Source: Gracilaria gracilis
Taxonomy: Eukaryota > Rhodophyta > Florideophyceae > Gracilariales > Gracilariaceae
Length of the DNA stretch: 64,000 nucleotides
Assembly (NCBI GenBank): GCA_030374805.1
Contig: JARGSG010000082.1
Location: 286,346-350,345 of the forward strand
Direction of reading: 5' to 3'
Shown: piece by piece, positions 1-10,504 of the stretch
Layout of the letters: each line of letters starts with the position of its first letter
How positions within the stretch are numbered: the first letter of the stretch is position 1
The notes under the pieces: model-generated
What the model saw: only the letters and a program-made list of their open reading frames with translations
Databases searched by the model: none
What the model was told of the DNA's origin: nothing
Translations under genes and position numbers: made by a program

Positions 1-268
1 AACACCACCCAGTATCTGGTAAAGAACCAAGTATTTGGATCGGTCACACGGCACCCACTCGTGATGCTCCCAACCCGAATGACGACCGCCGATCTGCTCG
101 GATTGGTATTCTCTAAGGAGGGGGCATTTCAGAACACGTCGAACTTCCGTCTAAGGAGGGGAAGGGTACTGCCGTTTCAACGGAGAGTTTACCCGATAAC
201 TCGGAATCATCGCCTGTATCCGACACGGAGGAGCATGGGCCAACGAGCTATGACCAGGTTGACCCCGT

Positions 269-1767
269 GAGGCTCTCGAAAAACTCGATCTCAGCCATGT
301 GCCGGAGCCACACCCTGAACGTCTGAAAAATATGTTACGGAAGTTTACCCCAATGTGAGATGGATCTCTTGGTGAGATAAATACAACGGAACACCGGATT
401 GACTTAATGCCGGACACGCGACCGATTGCGCAACCCCCTTACAGGGCAGGACCGAAAGCTCGGGAGAAAGAACAGTTCCAGGTGGACAAGATGCTACATG
501 CAGGCGTGATTGAGACGGCTCAGTCACCCTGGGCATCGGCAGTAGTACTGGCACTCAAAGCGGACGGAACCTGGAGGTTCTGTGTCGACTATCGCTGGCT
601 AAATGCCGTGAAGATCAGGGAAACAGATTCCATTCCTCGTACAGACGAGTGCATCGTTTCGCTCGGAAACGCAACCGTGTTCACGGCATTGGACGCCATT
701 TGAGGCTACTGGCTAGTCCCCGTAAGGGAGGAAGACCGCGATAAGACCGCGTTTGTATGCCACTCTGGCTCCTACCGCTTTAAGCCTATGACTTTTGGTC
801 TCACCAATGCCCCCGCTACCTTCCAGCGTGCTGTCGACATCTTGTTGAACCGCTTCAAATGTCGGACTTGTCTAGTTTACCTAGATGACATTATTTTCTT
901 CCCCAGTAATCCGGACGACCATTTCACCCACGTCAGAGACGTGGTGACCACTCTGCATGACGCAGGAATGACCCTCAAGCTGAGAAACTGCAAGTTCTTC
1001 ACAGACACCCTCAAGTATCTGGGCCACGTCATTTGTCCAGGACGGTTGTCGATCGAGGAATCTCGAGTGAGTTCCTTCGCCGAGGCGAAGGAACCGCGAA
1101 CCCAAACGGAATTGCGCTCCTTCTTAGGGTTGGTCAACGTCTATCGACGGTTTGTCCCAAACGTTTCGGATATCGCGGCGCCCCTCAACGCACTACTGCG
1201 AAAAGGCCAGCAACCGAAACTGGAACCATTCAGGCCTGTAGAGACAGAGGCTTTTAACTCCTTAAAGGAGGCTGTCACAAGTGCTCCGATGCTATCGTTG
1301 CCGAAACCCGGACTACCGTTTTCCGTGGACACGGATTCGAGCGACTACGAAGTCGGTTGCGCTCTATTCCAAACCACTCCCGAAGGAGCACGTAAGCCCA
1401 ATGGTTTCTGGTCACGCTCGACCAACGTCAATGAATGGAATTACTCCGTTCGGAGAAAGAGTGTCTCGAAGTCGTGTGGGCACTGTCCACTCTCCGCCTC
1501 TATCTTATGGGTGCACAATTCACCGTTTACACGGACCACTCCTTGCTGAGGTGGTTGACGAACATCATCGACCCGTCGGGCCGCTTCATGCGCTGGAGGC
1601 TCTGCTTAGCGGAGTTCGACTTTCAGGTCGTGTATAAGAAGGGCATACAGAAAACACAAGCCGACGCATTGTCGCGTTTATCCACGAATGGGGAAGCCCT
1701 CCCCTCGGGAGATGACGAGATCCCATGTTTCGTGGCTGGCGAGGTGGAGCCGGACGATCCAGAATAG
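269..1767 (+). pseudogene. Element A pol: reverse transcriptase and RNase H, broken
   Basis: RT would copy element RNA into DNA, and RNase H would remove the RNA. In frame 2 from about 269 one reads the RT lead-in, then the fingers/palm with RFCVDYRWLNAV (about 570-610), FGLTNAPATFQRAV (about 794-835) and the catalytic VYLDDIIFF (about 875-902). RNase H starts at FSVDTDSSD (about 1318-1345) and continues as EKECLEVVWAL and YTDHSLLRWL in frame 1. Breaks: TGA at 356-358 where relatives have Trp, TGA at 701-703 just before GYW, and a 1-nt frame change near 1445-1455. Family assignment is firm from the motifs. Function is lost in this copy. Confidence 0.9.
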
Positions 1768-3629
1768 GAATTCGACAAGTGGCCAGAGGACTGGCAATTC
1801 GATGATGGATTGGACGATGTACTCGTCGCGAACGAGAATGAGGCTGACAAGCCCCTACCGGGGAGCTTGGTCCCGGTAGCACCAGAAGAAATGATCCGAG
1901 AATAGCATGGCGATCCGTTCTGCGTGCGCATTCGTGCCCGTCTTAACGATGGTGCTGCCCTCCCGTTCGAGGTTAATGACATTGGCTACCTCGTACGAGC
2001 GGTCGAGTCACACCCACAAGTTGTGGCACCCCACACGCTGCAGTCGCGGATACTCCAATTATCGTATTACGCGAAGCTTGGTGGCCTGGTGGAAGAAAGT
2101 TATACTTAACCGTGCGAAGGGACTTTTAATGGCCAGCCATGGCGGTCGATTGCCACGCAACGGTGCAGTTCTGTAGCAAGTGCGCGAAGAACCGGGTTAA
2201 ACTCCGGAAAACCTCAAAAACGTTGAGATTATTCCCCGCAAGGACGCCTCTTGAGTTCCTCGCAATCGACATCCTTGGACCCCTGTTTGCTACGCGGAGA
2301 GGTAACAAGTTTCTGCTCGTTATCACGGATCATTTCTCGAAACTGGTTCGGACTGTACCACTCAAGAGGGTCACCGCATTCACGGTCGCCCAGTCCTTCG
2401 TGAGGCACTGGATCTTCGTCTAGGGCGCACCTGTCGAAGGACTCATCTGATAACGGGAAACAGTTCGCATCGCGATTCTTCCAGGATGTCTGTCGCATCC
2501 TGGACGTCAACAACCTGTTCAATACGACCTATCATCCCCAGTGTAATGGGCAAGTTGAACGGTTCAACCGGAAAATGCTAGCTGCTCTCCGTTCTTACGT
2601 TGCTGATCACCCAAAGACATGGGACTTTTTTACGGACGCGATGACGTTCGAGTACAACACGAAGGTGCACAGGACTACCGGTGTTTCCCGTTTGAGTTTG
2701 TTCTAACCCGTACGCCCCCGCCCGTGGCGTTGGAATCACAGCCTACGCTGAGTAACTTCCCCTCTGTGGGTGACTACCGAAAGAAGTGAGAGAACTGGTT
2801 ATCCAGGATGTTACCAGCCGCACACCAGTCTATTGCACGCGCTCAAGCCGCTTATAAGCGTGATTTCGACCCTCGCTTGCGAGGAGGTATTACACCGCCA
2901 ATCAAGGCGTATAGCTATGTTTTCGTACGGAAAGAACACTACAACCCCGAAAGGGGAAAACGGCATAAACTCTTGCCTGTGGCGAACGGCCCCTTCAAGG
3001 TGATTTGTGTCACAGAAGGCACAGTGGTACTGGAAATCAAGGGCATGCATGAGCGGATCTCCCGCGATCGCGTAGCACTTGCACCACCACCCTCGCCCGA
3101 GGTCGAACCGGCATATGCCAGACCCGTGTCTACGGACTCTACAACACCGGGGGCACCCGAAGCTAATCGCCCATCGATTCTGTCACACCCGACTCGGAAA
3201 CTGTCAGACCTCCCGATGAAATCGGATACGCCGATGACATCGGAAAAAATTGTTGGCCAGGATGGCCATTCCTCTGTTTCACCCGCTCGCGGGCACTCTA
3301 CCCGCATAGCGGAACGCTCTACCACATCCCCTGCCGCCCCGTCTGAGAAGGGGACGTCACTTCTGCTGAAGATAATTCGTCGTCGCAACGGAAGGAACAC
3401 AACCGTGGAACAGGGCAGGGTGGTGTCACACCGGATACTCCGTCGGAAAAGCCGCAAGTACAGTCGCGGGAACCCAGCGCGTCTGGATTATCAGGCCCGA
3501 GAACGGGAAGCACAGCCAAGCCAGAAGCGACGAATGTACACGCAGAAGCGGATCGGAAAACTCCACCCTCGACTGAGGCGAGCCGCAATCGTGCTATGGT
3601 ACCAGCTCAGCTGGGCAGTAGGGAACTAA
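1768..3629 (+). pseudogene. Element A pol: integrase with GPF module, broken
   Basis: The integrase core would insert the cDNA. Pieces in several frames restore the family order by eye: a zinc-finger-like CSKC region (about 2173-2184), AIDILGPL with the first catalytic Asp (about 2261-2284), DNG with the second Asp (about 2450-2458), and GQVERFNR with the catalytic Glu (about 2549-2572). The C-terminal part in 2808-3629 contains NGPFKV, typical of the GPY/F module, followed by a Pro/Ser/Thr-rich tail. Stops include TAG 1765-1767, a TAA near 2118, TAG 2421-2423 and two more near 2448. The DDE residues themselves are present. Confidence 0.85.
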
Positions 3630-3888
3630 TACACAGGGAACTGCTCCGAACAATCGGCCGCACGCGCCCGCCACGACGGCGGACGCGACGCCGAAACCCA
3701 CGGCTGAGCGTGGGACTAGATTCCCTTCACGGAGAGAAAACGGCACCGCGACGCCACGTACGGCTGCGGGAAGTCCGAGTGTCTCGGCAGACCCTGGCAT
3801 CGTCGCCAGGAAGGAACCGGTCAGGCGGAATGATGTTCGCGTCAGGGACGAAACGGCCCCCCCAGTTGAGGCGGAAATTCCCCAAGTA

Positions 3889-4563
3889 GTGGGCACGGCA
3901 CGCGCTGTACCCCGAATTGACGGGAGCGCCCCCCAGCGCCCGGAGTTGCCGGAAGTAACCGTTGGGACCGGGTTGACATGCCGCCACCACTTGGCACTGG
4001 CCAACACGGACACCCTGTCCGGGGAGGCGGATCGCCACATGGGGCACCACGGCCACACACCACCGAAGTCATGTGCAGGCATGGAGAGGCGACGGAACGG
4101 TATACCTCTCGCCGCGCAACGCGGGAGCACAGCACTGTCTTCACCACGACCCCCGGCAAGACGGGTAGAAACTCGCAAGCTTGCGGTACGCCCAGAAGCC
4201 CGCCGGCTGGCAGTTTGCGCTCGTGATGAAATACCTCCGCAGAGGACGGCATCGCCAAATGAGGCGCGCGTGAATACACCGGAAACGAGAACCTCCCTTG
4301 TACAGGGTACTAAGCTCCCTGCTGCCACGTTAACTCGGCAAGGCCGGCAGGTATTCATTCAGGAATACATTATCGACCGACTTGTCGGGCATACATGGAA
4401 TCAGGATGGTATCTTGGAGTATCGCGTCGGTTGGTACGGTTGTGACACACACTGGGATACTTTTGAACCAATCGAACATCTCCCACGATCGAAGGTGGTA
4501 CAGTATCACCGTCGTACGGGAACCGCGCCACCAGTGACGCTGGACAGAGCCCAAGTTGGCTAG
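3889..4563 (+). pseudogene. Element A C-terminal linker and chromodomain
   Basis: The last third (about 4348-4520) reads EYIIDRLVGH, then LEYRVGWYG, then DTFEPIEHL, the pattern of a chromodomain (aromatic-rich strands with W-x-G and D-T-x-E-P before the C-terminal helix). In chromoviruses this domain sits at the integrase C-terminus and is known to direct insertion to methylated-histone chromatin. The preceding 150 codons are low-complexity linker. The frame (1) differs from that of the integrase piece, so a frame change lies between 3629 and 3889. It ends 137 bp from the end of the antisense frame at 4700, so the two converge. Confidence 0.75.
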
Positions 4564-4699
4564 GGAACCTTTGGAACGGAAGAAGGCTGGGAAGAAAATA
4601 CGTAATAGACGGAAGAAGTACACAAGTAGATGGTTTATTTCAGACTATTCGTACGTTGGCACATTGCCACCCCGTCACCGGGTATATCAGGACCCAGTA

Positions 4700-6592
4700 C
4701 TAATGGCTGTTGTCACTCTCCTCATCGGAAGGTTGGACCTCGCCGAGGCGTTTCGCAAGCGCGTCCCGCATCGCTGCCATATCGCCGATCGCCGTGTCGG
4801 CACCAAGCCCCACTCCACGCAAGAATTGCGTTACGATCTCACTCGGGTTCACACTTGTCTGGGGAACGTTCCCGGCAGCCGCCGTGATGTGCCAAGGCGC
4901 AGAAGCGGAACCCGTTGCCGCGGACTCAGGCTCCTGAGGGTCAGTCTCATCCACCTCCGGAGGAGTGTCACCCGTCATCGCCTCATTGGCGTCATCATCG
5001 TCCGCATTCTCGGGATCATTGTCCACCATGGGATCATCGTCCCCACTCGCGTGATAATAGTCGTCAGAGTCGACGAACCCGAATGGGTGACCGTCTGGGA
5101 TCTCTCTCGGAGCATTCCGGAGTTCTACCGCCTCGCTGGCGGATATCACCCATTGTTCCCACGGACCAAAGTAGACGAAGTCCCCCGCCAGTGCGGTGTT
5201 CCGACCCAGACCCGGGCCATGCCCGCCACTTCCGGCGAGCCGGCCATTCTGCTCAAGCGGGACCGATCTCCAGTCAATACTGTCGATATAATCGATCAGC
5301 TCGAGAAGCTCTTCGGAATTAGCCTTGCCCCCAAGGGGGATGGAAAGGTCCAGTTGATGGATAACCGCCCGCACGCGCGGAGTGATGAACCACAGTTGGC
5401 TCTGGTCGTAAGCCTCGCTGAGGATGTAAGCCGCAGTGCTGACCGCCCACTCGGTGACGACGACCGACCAGAGCCCGCTACGCGGATCGGTGAGAAAGTA
5501 TGACCCTAAATAGGTGAATACCGGGGACAGCTCAACATAGCACCCCCGGCATCCCTCAAACTGTGCCCACCAGGCCGGCAGCGGAACGTACCGACCTTGT
5601 TGGTGAGCTGGAGCAACGCGCTCCACTTCCACGTTTTGATACGGGACGAAGTACCCGAGTCGAGATCTGCAGCGACGCTCGAAGTGGATGAACTCCTGGA
5701 GGAAGTAGGATCGATATCTACGCGCCATATAGCGGAACTCGGCCCGAATGATTGGTCTTTACCAGCACATGGCTTCTTCCCGGGCAGCCGGGAATCCCCC
5801 CCAGGCGAAGGTCGCCAACGTCGCTAGACGGTCACAGTAGCTGATCTCCCCGCCGGTGCGGTACTGTTCGATGTCGAACGTCATTTCCGAAGGGATCGGG
5901 AACTCGAAGAGCGCCCGGCTTTGCCGTTGGTAGCCGATGCACACGAGCGCGGCATGCGCCTGTGCACGGGACACGCTGGGGACCTGGTGAGCAGGCACAG
6001 CGACGCGCCGGCACCACTCCCACAAGGGGGTGAGGATAGCCGGAAGGTGTTTGGGAAGCCGCTCCGTTCCGTCGGAATACTGGGCGATGAGCTCCCCATC
6101 GAAGACCGCAATCGGGTGGAACCACGGCGCAAGCCGGAGGCGCATCGCATCTGGCCGCTCGCCCGGGTTTCGCCCCACAAGGGAATCGTATGAAAGCCAA
6201 TCACGGCCTGCCTGGAATCCGGACGAATCCCCCGCAAGGGAGAGTTGATTCGGCGTACCGGTCGGTTGTCTCTGGTTTGTACCGGCTTGCTGTCCGCTCT
6301 GCGGTAACCGCACGGATCGGAACCCGATGAAGCCCCCGAAGTGTGGTTGGTTCGATTTTCGTTGATTGCCACTCATGGTGAGGTCAAGCACGGGAGTAGC
6401 TGGAAGCTGTTGGTAGGACGCCGAGGTGTTGGAAGAGCACTGTGGTGCGATAGATACTGCGGTTGCAGAAGGGCGCGTTGGTGATGCCAGAGGAGTTGCC
6501 GGCGATCCGGGACAGGGCTTGTTTATATGTTCCATCGTTGCTGCCGTCGATTCCCTCTTCGAGGTGATAATTCCGCCTAAGGAAGGGGACAT
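4700..6592 (-). pseudogene. Element A antisense accessory protein, one internal stop
   Basis: A reading frame on the strand opposite to pol is open from 6691 to 4700 (664 codons) apart from one TAA at 5759-5761; the first ATG in it is at 6592. Downstream of the stop it continues without a frameshift from RPIIRAEFRYMARRYRS to the terminus at 4700. The N-terminal 100 residues are Ser/Pro/Thr-rich. The middle is a Trp/Tyr-rich, probably folded part (WEWCRRVAV, YFLTDPRSGLWS, VVTEWAVSTAAYIL). An acidic Asp/Glu stretch follows (DDDPMVDNDPENADDDD), then a short helical tail. No known domain is recognised. Relatives occur at the same place in element B. Known precedent: some plant Tat-lineage Gypsy elements carry antisense ORFs. 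The function is unknown. Confidence 0.65.
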
Positions 6593-6692
6593 GTGGTGCA
6601 ACGCCCTCTGGGAGGTAGTTACCAATACTTGGTCATATTCCGACACGTCGGTCAACCCCCTGAGTCGAGGTATATGAATAGCAATAGCCACT

Positions 6693-7008
6693 AAAGTGGT
6701 AAGGGCACGTGGATTACGGACGAGCTCGGAGGTTGGCCACGTACACGTGGAACGGTCGCCACGACGCGTGGGTAATTGTTACTGTGCGTGGGCCAATTTA
6801 GTTAGTTTATTTAATTAGTTGGAGGCGAGCTACACTACTTAGTGCGCCGGCGACCCCGCCGCCGTCCCCAGTAAATCCCCCCCAAGCACGGTTGGCTCTA
6901 GACTTCTTCGCCTTCGGCGGTCATCGACTCCTTCCAGGAGAGAGGCTCCGTTGCACATGGGTTGCCTATCCTCCCTGCGTCCTCTAAAGGAACCCAACTG
7001 TGATAGTG
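6693..7008. other. Noncoding 3' tail of element A
   Basis: There is no convincing reading frame. The stretch is GC-rich with short inverted motifs such as CCACGTACACGTGG near 6735. It should contain the end of the internal region and possibly the start of A's 3' LTR, but no second copy is in the window to define it. Confidence 0.4.
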
Positions 7009-7433
7009 TGTAGTGCAATTGGATGCACTCACCGAATGGGTGCATATTAGGATAGTTAGATAGTTATTGTGCACATGGGTGCAGCTCAGGGAACCCCACG
7101 TGTAAGGTGGTGACCGTTGTCGGTCACCATTTACGGGACCCCTTGATTGGTAGATTGTTCATTCTTTTCGACACGTGGCTATTGCCCTCGGAGATGTACT
7201 TAAGCACCTCAAGTTGGGCAGAGCTCACAGTGGTAAACCGCAAGCATCCCCTAGCCGATTCTTCATCGTCTAGTTTCCCATAGGGTCGTTCTGCCGCCGC
7301 TACCGGTGCTGTACGTTTGTCTCGTGCACGGTTGTTATCGTCGCTGCACGCTCCTTCGTCCCCGCTTGGGTGCTGGGCATAGTATCTCTATTTCTTGGGC
7401 ATTGTGGATACTAACTCGCGTGAGTGTACGTCA
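7009..7433 (+). repeat. 5' LTR of element B
   Basis: Direct repeat of 18476-18900, same length. It contains the promoter and end signals expected of an LTR, and runs from TGTAGTGCAA to GTGTACGTCA. Confidence 0.93.
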
Positions 7434-7434
7434 T

Positions 7435-7450
7435 TGGTCTCCCGACTTAG
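7435..7450 (+). promoter_or_regulatory. Possible primer-binding site of element B
   Basis: TGG-starting 16-mer (TGGTCTCCCGACTTAG) one base after the 5' LTR, the usual place for a tRNA primer site. The matching tRNA cannot be named from this window. Confidence 0.4.
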
Positions 7451-7664
7451 AAACTCCCACTTGGGTCTTTCTGGTGTAATTGGCTCTCTCAAGACTCAAA
7501 ATTTCATCTAGGACTCTCACTTTCCCTCGTTGGATTATACAGTTCACCTGGGAACGTTTGCTGCTCACTGTGAAGTCGTTTACTTCTCAGGGCTTTTAAG
7601 AACACGCCCATCTTTGGATTTGGTTTGCCGCAAGCCGGACGAAAATATCCCTCAGTCTACCGTA

Positions 7665-9886
7665 ATGGCTACCCAGCAGGGATCTTCTCGTGGACACGCT
7701 GGACCTGCTCCACCCCTACGGGACAGTGGCACTGACGAAGTGCTACCTGCTCCCAATTCAGGGGCTCCGAGCACCCGAAGTGCCCATGGGGGAATCCTAC
7801 CACCCGTAGAAAACCCGGAGCAACTACTCCGGCAGTCCACACCAACCGACCTTCGGAACCGTCTCGAGGCGGTGCGTCAGCACGCCTCTCACGAAGCCGC
7901 CCTTCAGACGCCACAACCCCCTGTGGATGTGCCACCCGAACCCCTTCTGGGAAGCCCTCAACGCCCAATCGAGAGCGGTGCTCAGCCCCTTCCGGGAAGT
8001 CTACTCATAGCACTGCGACCACTCGTGGAGTTGATGGTAATTCTTGGGGTCGAACGGCGCATCTCTGCACGGGTTAGCGCTGAGGTGGAGGGCTTCCTGG
8101 ATACTCTTACCCAGCAGGTTGCTTCGAAAATGACCGTTTCCGGAGCACTGGACAGTATCATCACCACCAGTGTTAACACTGAGGTGCAGCGCCGTCTTCA
8201 GCTCACCCAATATGGGTTTGAGCAATTTGTTAATCGTCAACTGGCCATTTCGGTATGGCAGCCGCCCACCATCCCTGCCCAACATGAAGCAGATTCAAGA
8301 CCCGGCAGGGACCCCAACGTTGATAGACCCGATCTGGGCAAACCCTCCCCCCGGGGAAACAGAAGAGTACCGGTCGCAATTCCCGAAACGGTAGTGACAC
8401 TGGGGGAATAGGGAAGTCCCCAGACCGACCTCGGAATCGGAAGAAGTCGTCCCGCAGGGGCCGTGGCTTTTCCTACTCGGACGACTCACAGTCTGGTTCA
8501 GACGTGGACCAGAACTAGAGCGATTCGGAAGACTCCGACCCCGAAGTGGACATATCGCACTTACACCGCATACGACCCAATAACGGGGAATTTATGAAAG
8601 TGCTGAACTTTAAGCACTATCGCCTCAACGATCGAAGTTCTCGTGACAACTCCAAGGTATCTCGCGCCGTGGCCAAGCATGCTAAACGTATGCAGTTGCA
8701 AATGCTCTTGAAGTTCTCGGGCAAGGATCCCATATTGGTCGTACGATTTCTAGCGGCATTCAAGAGCGCGTGCAACCAGAATGGTGTTCATGAGGGCGCA
8801 GCCCTCTGGCTATTCAAGTTCTTCCTGGACCCACCCGCTAGGGATACTATCACCGCAAAGATCACCGGCGAATCTGGGGCGGTGAGCGCTAGGAGCTCTG
8901 AACTCCTCGTGTCCTACCCGAAGGTGGTCAAATACCTACTAGAGGTTTATGCCACGGACCATATCCTATCGGAGGCATGCCACGATATAATTACAGACCG
9001 CCAGAGCTCAGCGGTAGCAGAACGCGAATTCGCGGACCAATTGTGGATTAAGAACCTCCGATGTGGCAACAAATTCCCAGAGGCACGTTTGAAAGCTCTC
9101 TTCGTCGAGGGATTGCTACCTGCAATCAGGGCCAGAGTGCGTAATTATTCCTCTACGCATCCCAAAGTGGTCTTCTGCCAGCTTGTCAGTTACGCCGAAG
9201 GGCTCGGCGATATCCACCGGAGTGGTAAGAAGTACTACAAAACACTGGAAGCGGTGAAGAGCAGCAAACCCAGTCGGGTCTCACTCAGTGTCTCCTTTGA
9301 CACCGAAGAACCAGACTGGGGAATGCGCTTTGAAGATGGGGGCGCTTTAGCCCTCGCCGTCCAACCCCAGCCCCCCTCATTCCCATTAATTCCCTCCACG
9401 GGCGCGTCGACGCCATCAACGATACAACCCCCTCGGGATCTTTGCTACCAACAGAAACCCCCAAAGGATACTCACACAGCACAACAAACGCCGCTTTCGT
9501 ATCGAACGGCACCGCCCGCGGTGAACAAGGTGACATCATGTCGCATTTGTTTATCCACCTTACGCCCATGCTGCGAATGGCTTTCTCCCGAGTACCGTTA
9601 CACCCTGTTGCAGCTTCGCGAAGCGAACTACCACCAGCGCGTTTCTGAAGGATACTACAAGCCCAAGCCATGGGGCAACCAGCGGCCCATCTCGGGTGGT
9701 CAACAGCCCCCCAAACCGACCGCGCCAAGGAGCCCCACCACCCAGCCGAGACCCATCCCTCAAGAACGGGTCTCTGTGCTCTCCCAGCGCCCTCATCAGG
9801 TTAGCCAGGTCCTCTCCTTTGAAAGGTCACAACCGGGTGGAAACACGCCTGACAACCCTCAGGAAAACGAGGCGGAGGAAGCGTAG
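7665..9886 (+). pseudogene. Element B gag, broken
   Basis: Gag would form the particle that packages element RNA. The first ATG of the N-terminal frame is at 7665; that frame stops at 8411. From about 8412 the frame changes to an Arg/Ser-rich then acidic linker (SRRGRGFSYSDD, SDSEDSDPEVD) with a TAG at 8516-8518. It then runs open to 9886 with a helical core, for example FLAAFKSACNQNG, ALWLFKFFLDPPARDT and FPEARLKALFVEGLLPAIR, which resembles the retrotransposon Gag family. A Pro/Gln-rich tail follows with CRIC (about 9539-9550) but no complete CCHC knuckle. The assignment rests on position and this core. Confidence 0.75.
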
Positions 9887-10061
9887 AGGCCATGTCTTCC
9901 CCACGGGGTTCGAGCCTCACCCCATATGCTTCATTAGAGTCTAACCCGCAGAGGGACTCTTCGGAAGTGCAATCAGATAATTCTTCCACGACTTCGACGC
10001 CCAACAACACCGACCTCGGTGACGTTATCGTCATGACGCGGGAGAATTACAAAGTCCAGTT

Positions 10062-10416
10062 GGCAACTGGACTCATGCCTCGTACCACCAGAACCCTCCT
10101 GGGCATACTGGACCGAATATCATCCATGCCAAGAATCTTCCCGACGGGTACGAACGTAACCTGAACAACCGCAAGACCCCTCGGGTATTCAATGCTTCTA
10201 AGGACCCCATGCACATTCTGGGAACAATCATTCTTAGCACCCGTCTGGGAAATTTGGTCCAGCGCGTCCCATTTCTGGTGGCTACGAACCTAGCTGCTGA
10301 TGCCATCTTGGGAACTTCCTTCATCGACCGTCACGTCCGCGCCATCTACCCCCGCGAACGCAAGGTAGCCCTCTACGGGTCGCCACCAGCGGCGATAGTT
10401 AGCGCTTTCCATGGCT
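10062..10416 (+). pseudogene. Element B retropepsin-like protease, active-site Asp replaced
   Basis: Frame 3 reads GHTGPNIIHAKNLP, then MHILGTIILSTR, then RVPFLVATNLAADAILGTSF. The spacing and the final ILGTSFI strand match LTR-element aspartic proteases, whose flap and hydrophobic strands look the same. The catalytic D-T-G is H-T-G here (10104-10112), so the enzyme would be dead. A fragment in frame 1 (9892-10164) precedes it, so a frame change lies near 10060. Gag-side and pol-side frames also differ. Confidence 0.65.
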
Positions 10417-10504
10417 CAGCCGGGAACAAAAAACTGTCGACCAACTTCCCCGAACGACAATCTCCAACAAGGTTCGACTGGCTCAGACAATATGTATACC
10501 ACCC

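Larger units (their letters stand above)
1..7008 (+). mobile_element. Element A: partial Ty3/Gypsy chromovirus-like LTR retrotransposon, decayed
   Basis: Reading left to right the segment gives RT, RNase H, integrase with a GPF module and a chromodomain, then an opposite-strand reading frame and a noncoding tail. This order with a terminal chromodomain is typical of the chromovirus branch of Ty3/Gypsy. The 5' LTR, gag and protease would lie left of the window. The pol genes are broken by at least seven stops and three frame changes, so this copy cannot make a normal Pol. The right end meets the 5' LTR of element B at 7008/7009. The 3' LTR of A could not be delimited, and it may be split by B. 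Confidence 0.85.

Noticed and set aside
2939..3457. Minus-strand 172-codon frame opposite the element A integrase tail
   Set aside because: It mirrors the Pro/Ser/Thr-rich linker of pol. There is no equivalent in element B, unlike the 4700-6691 frame.
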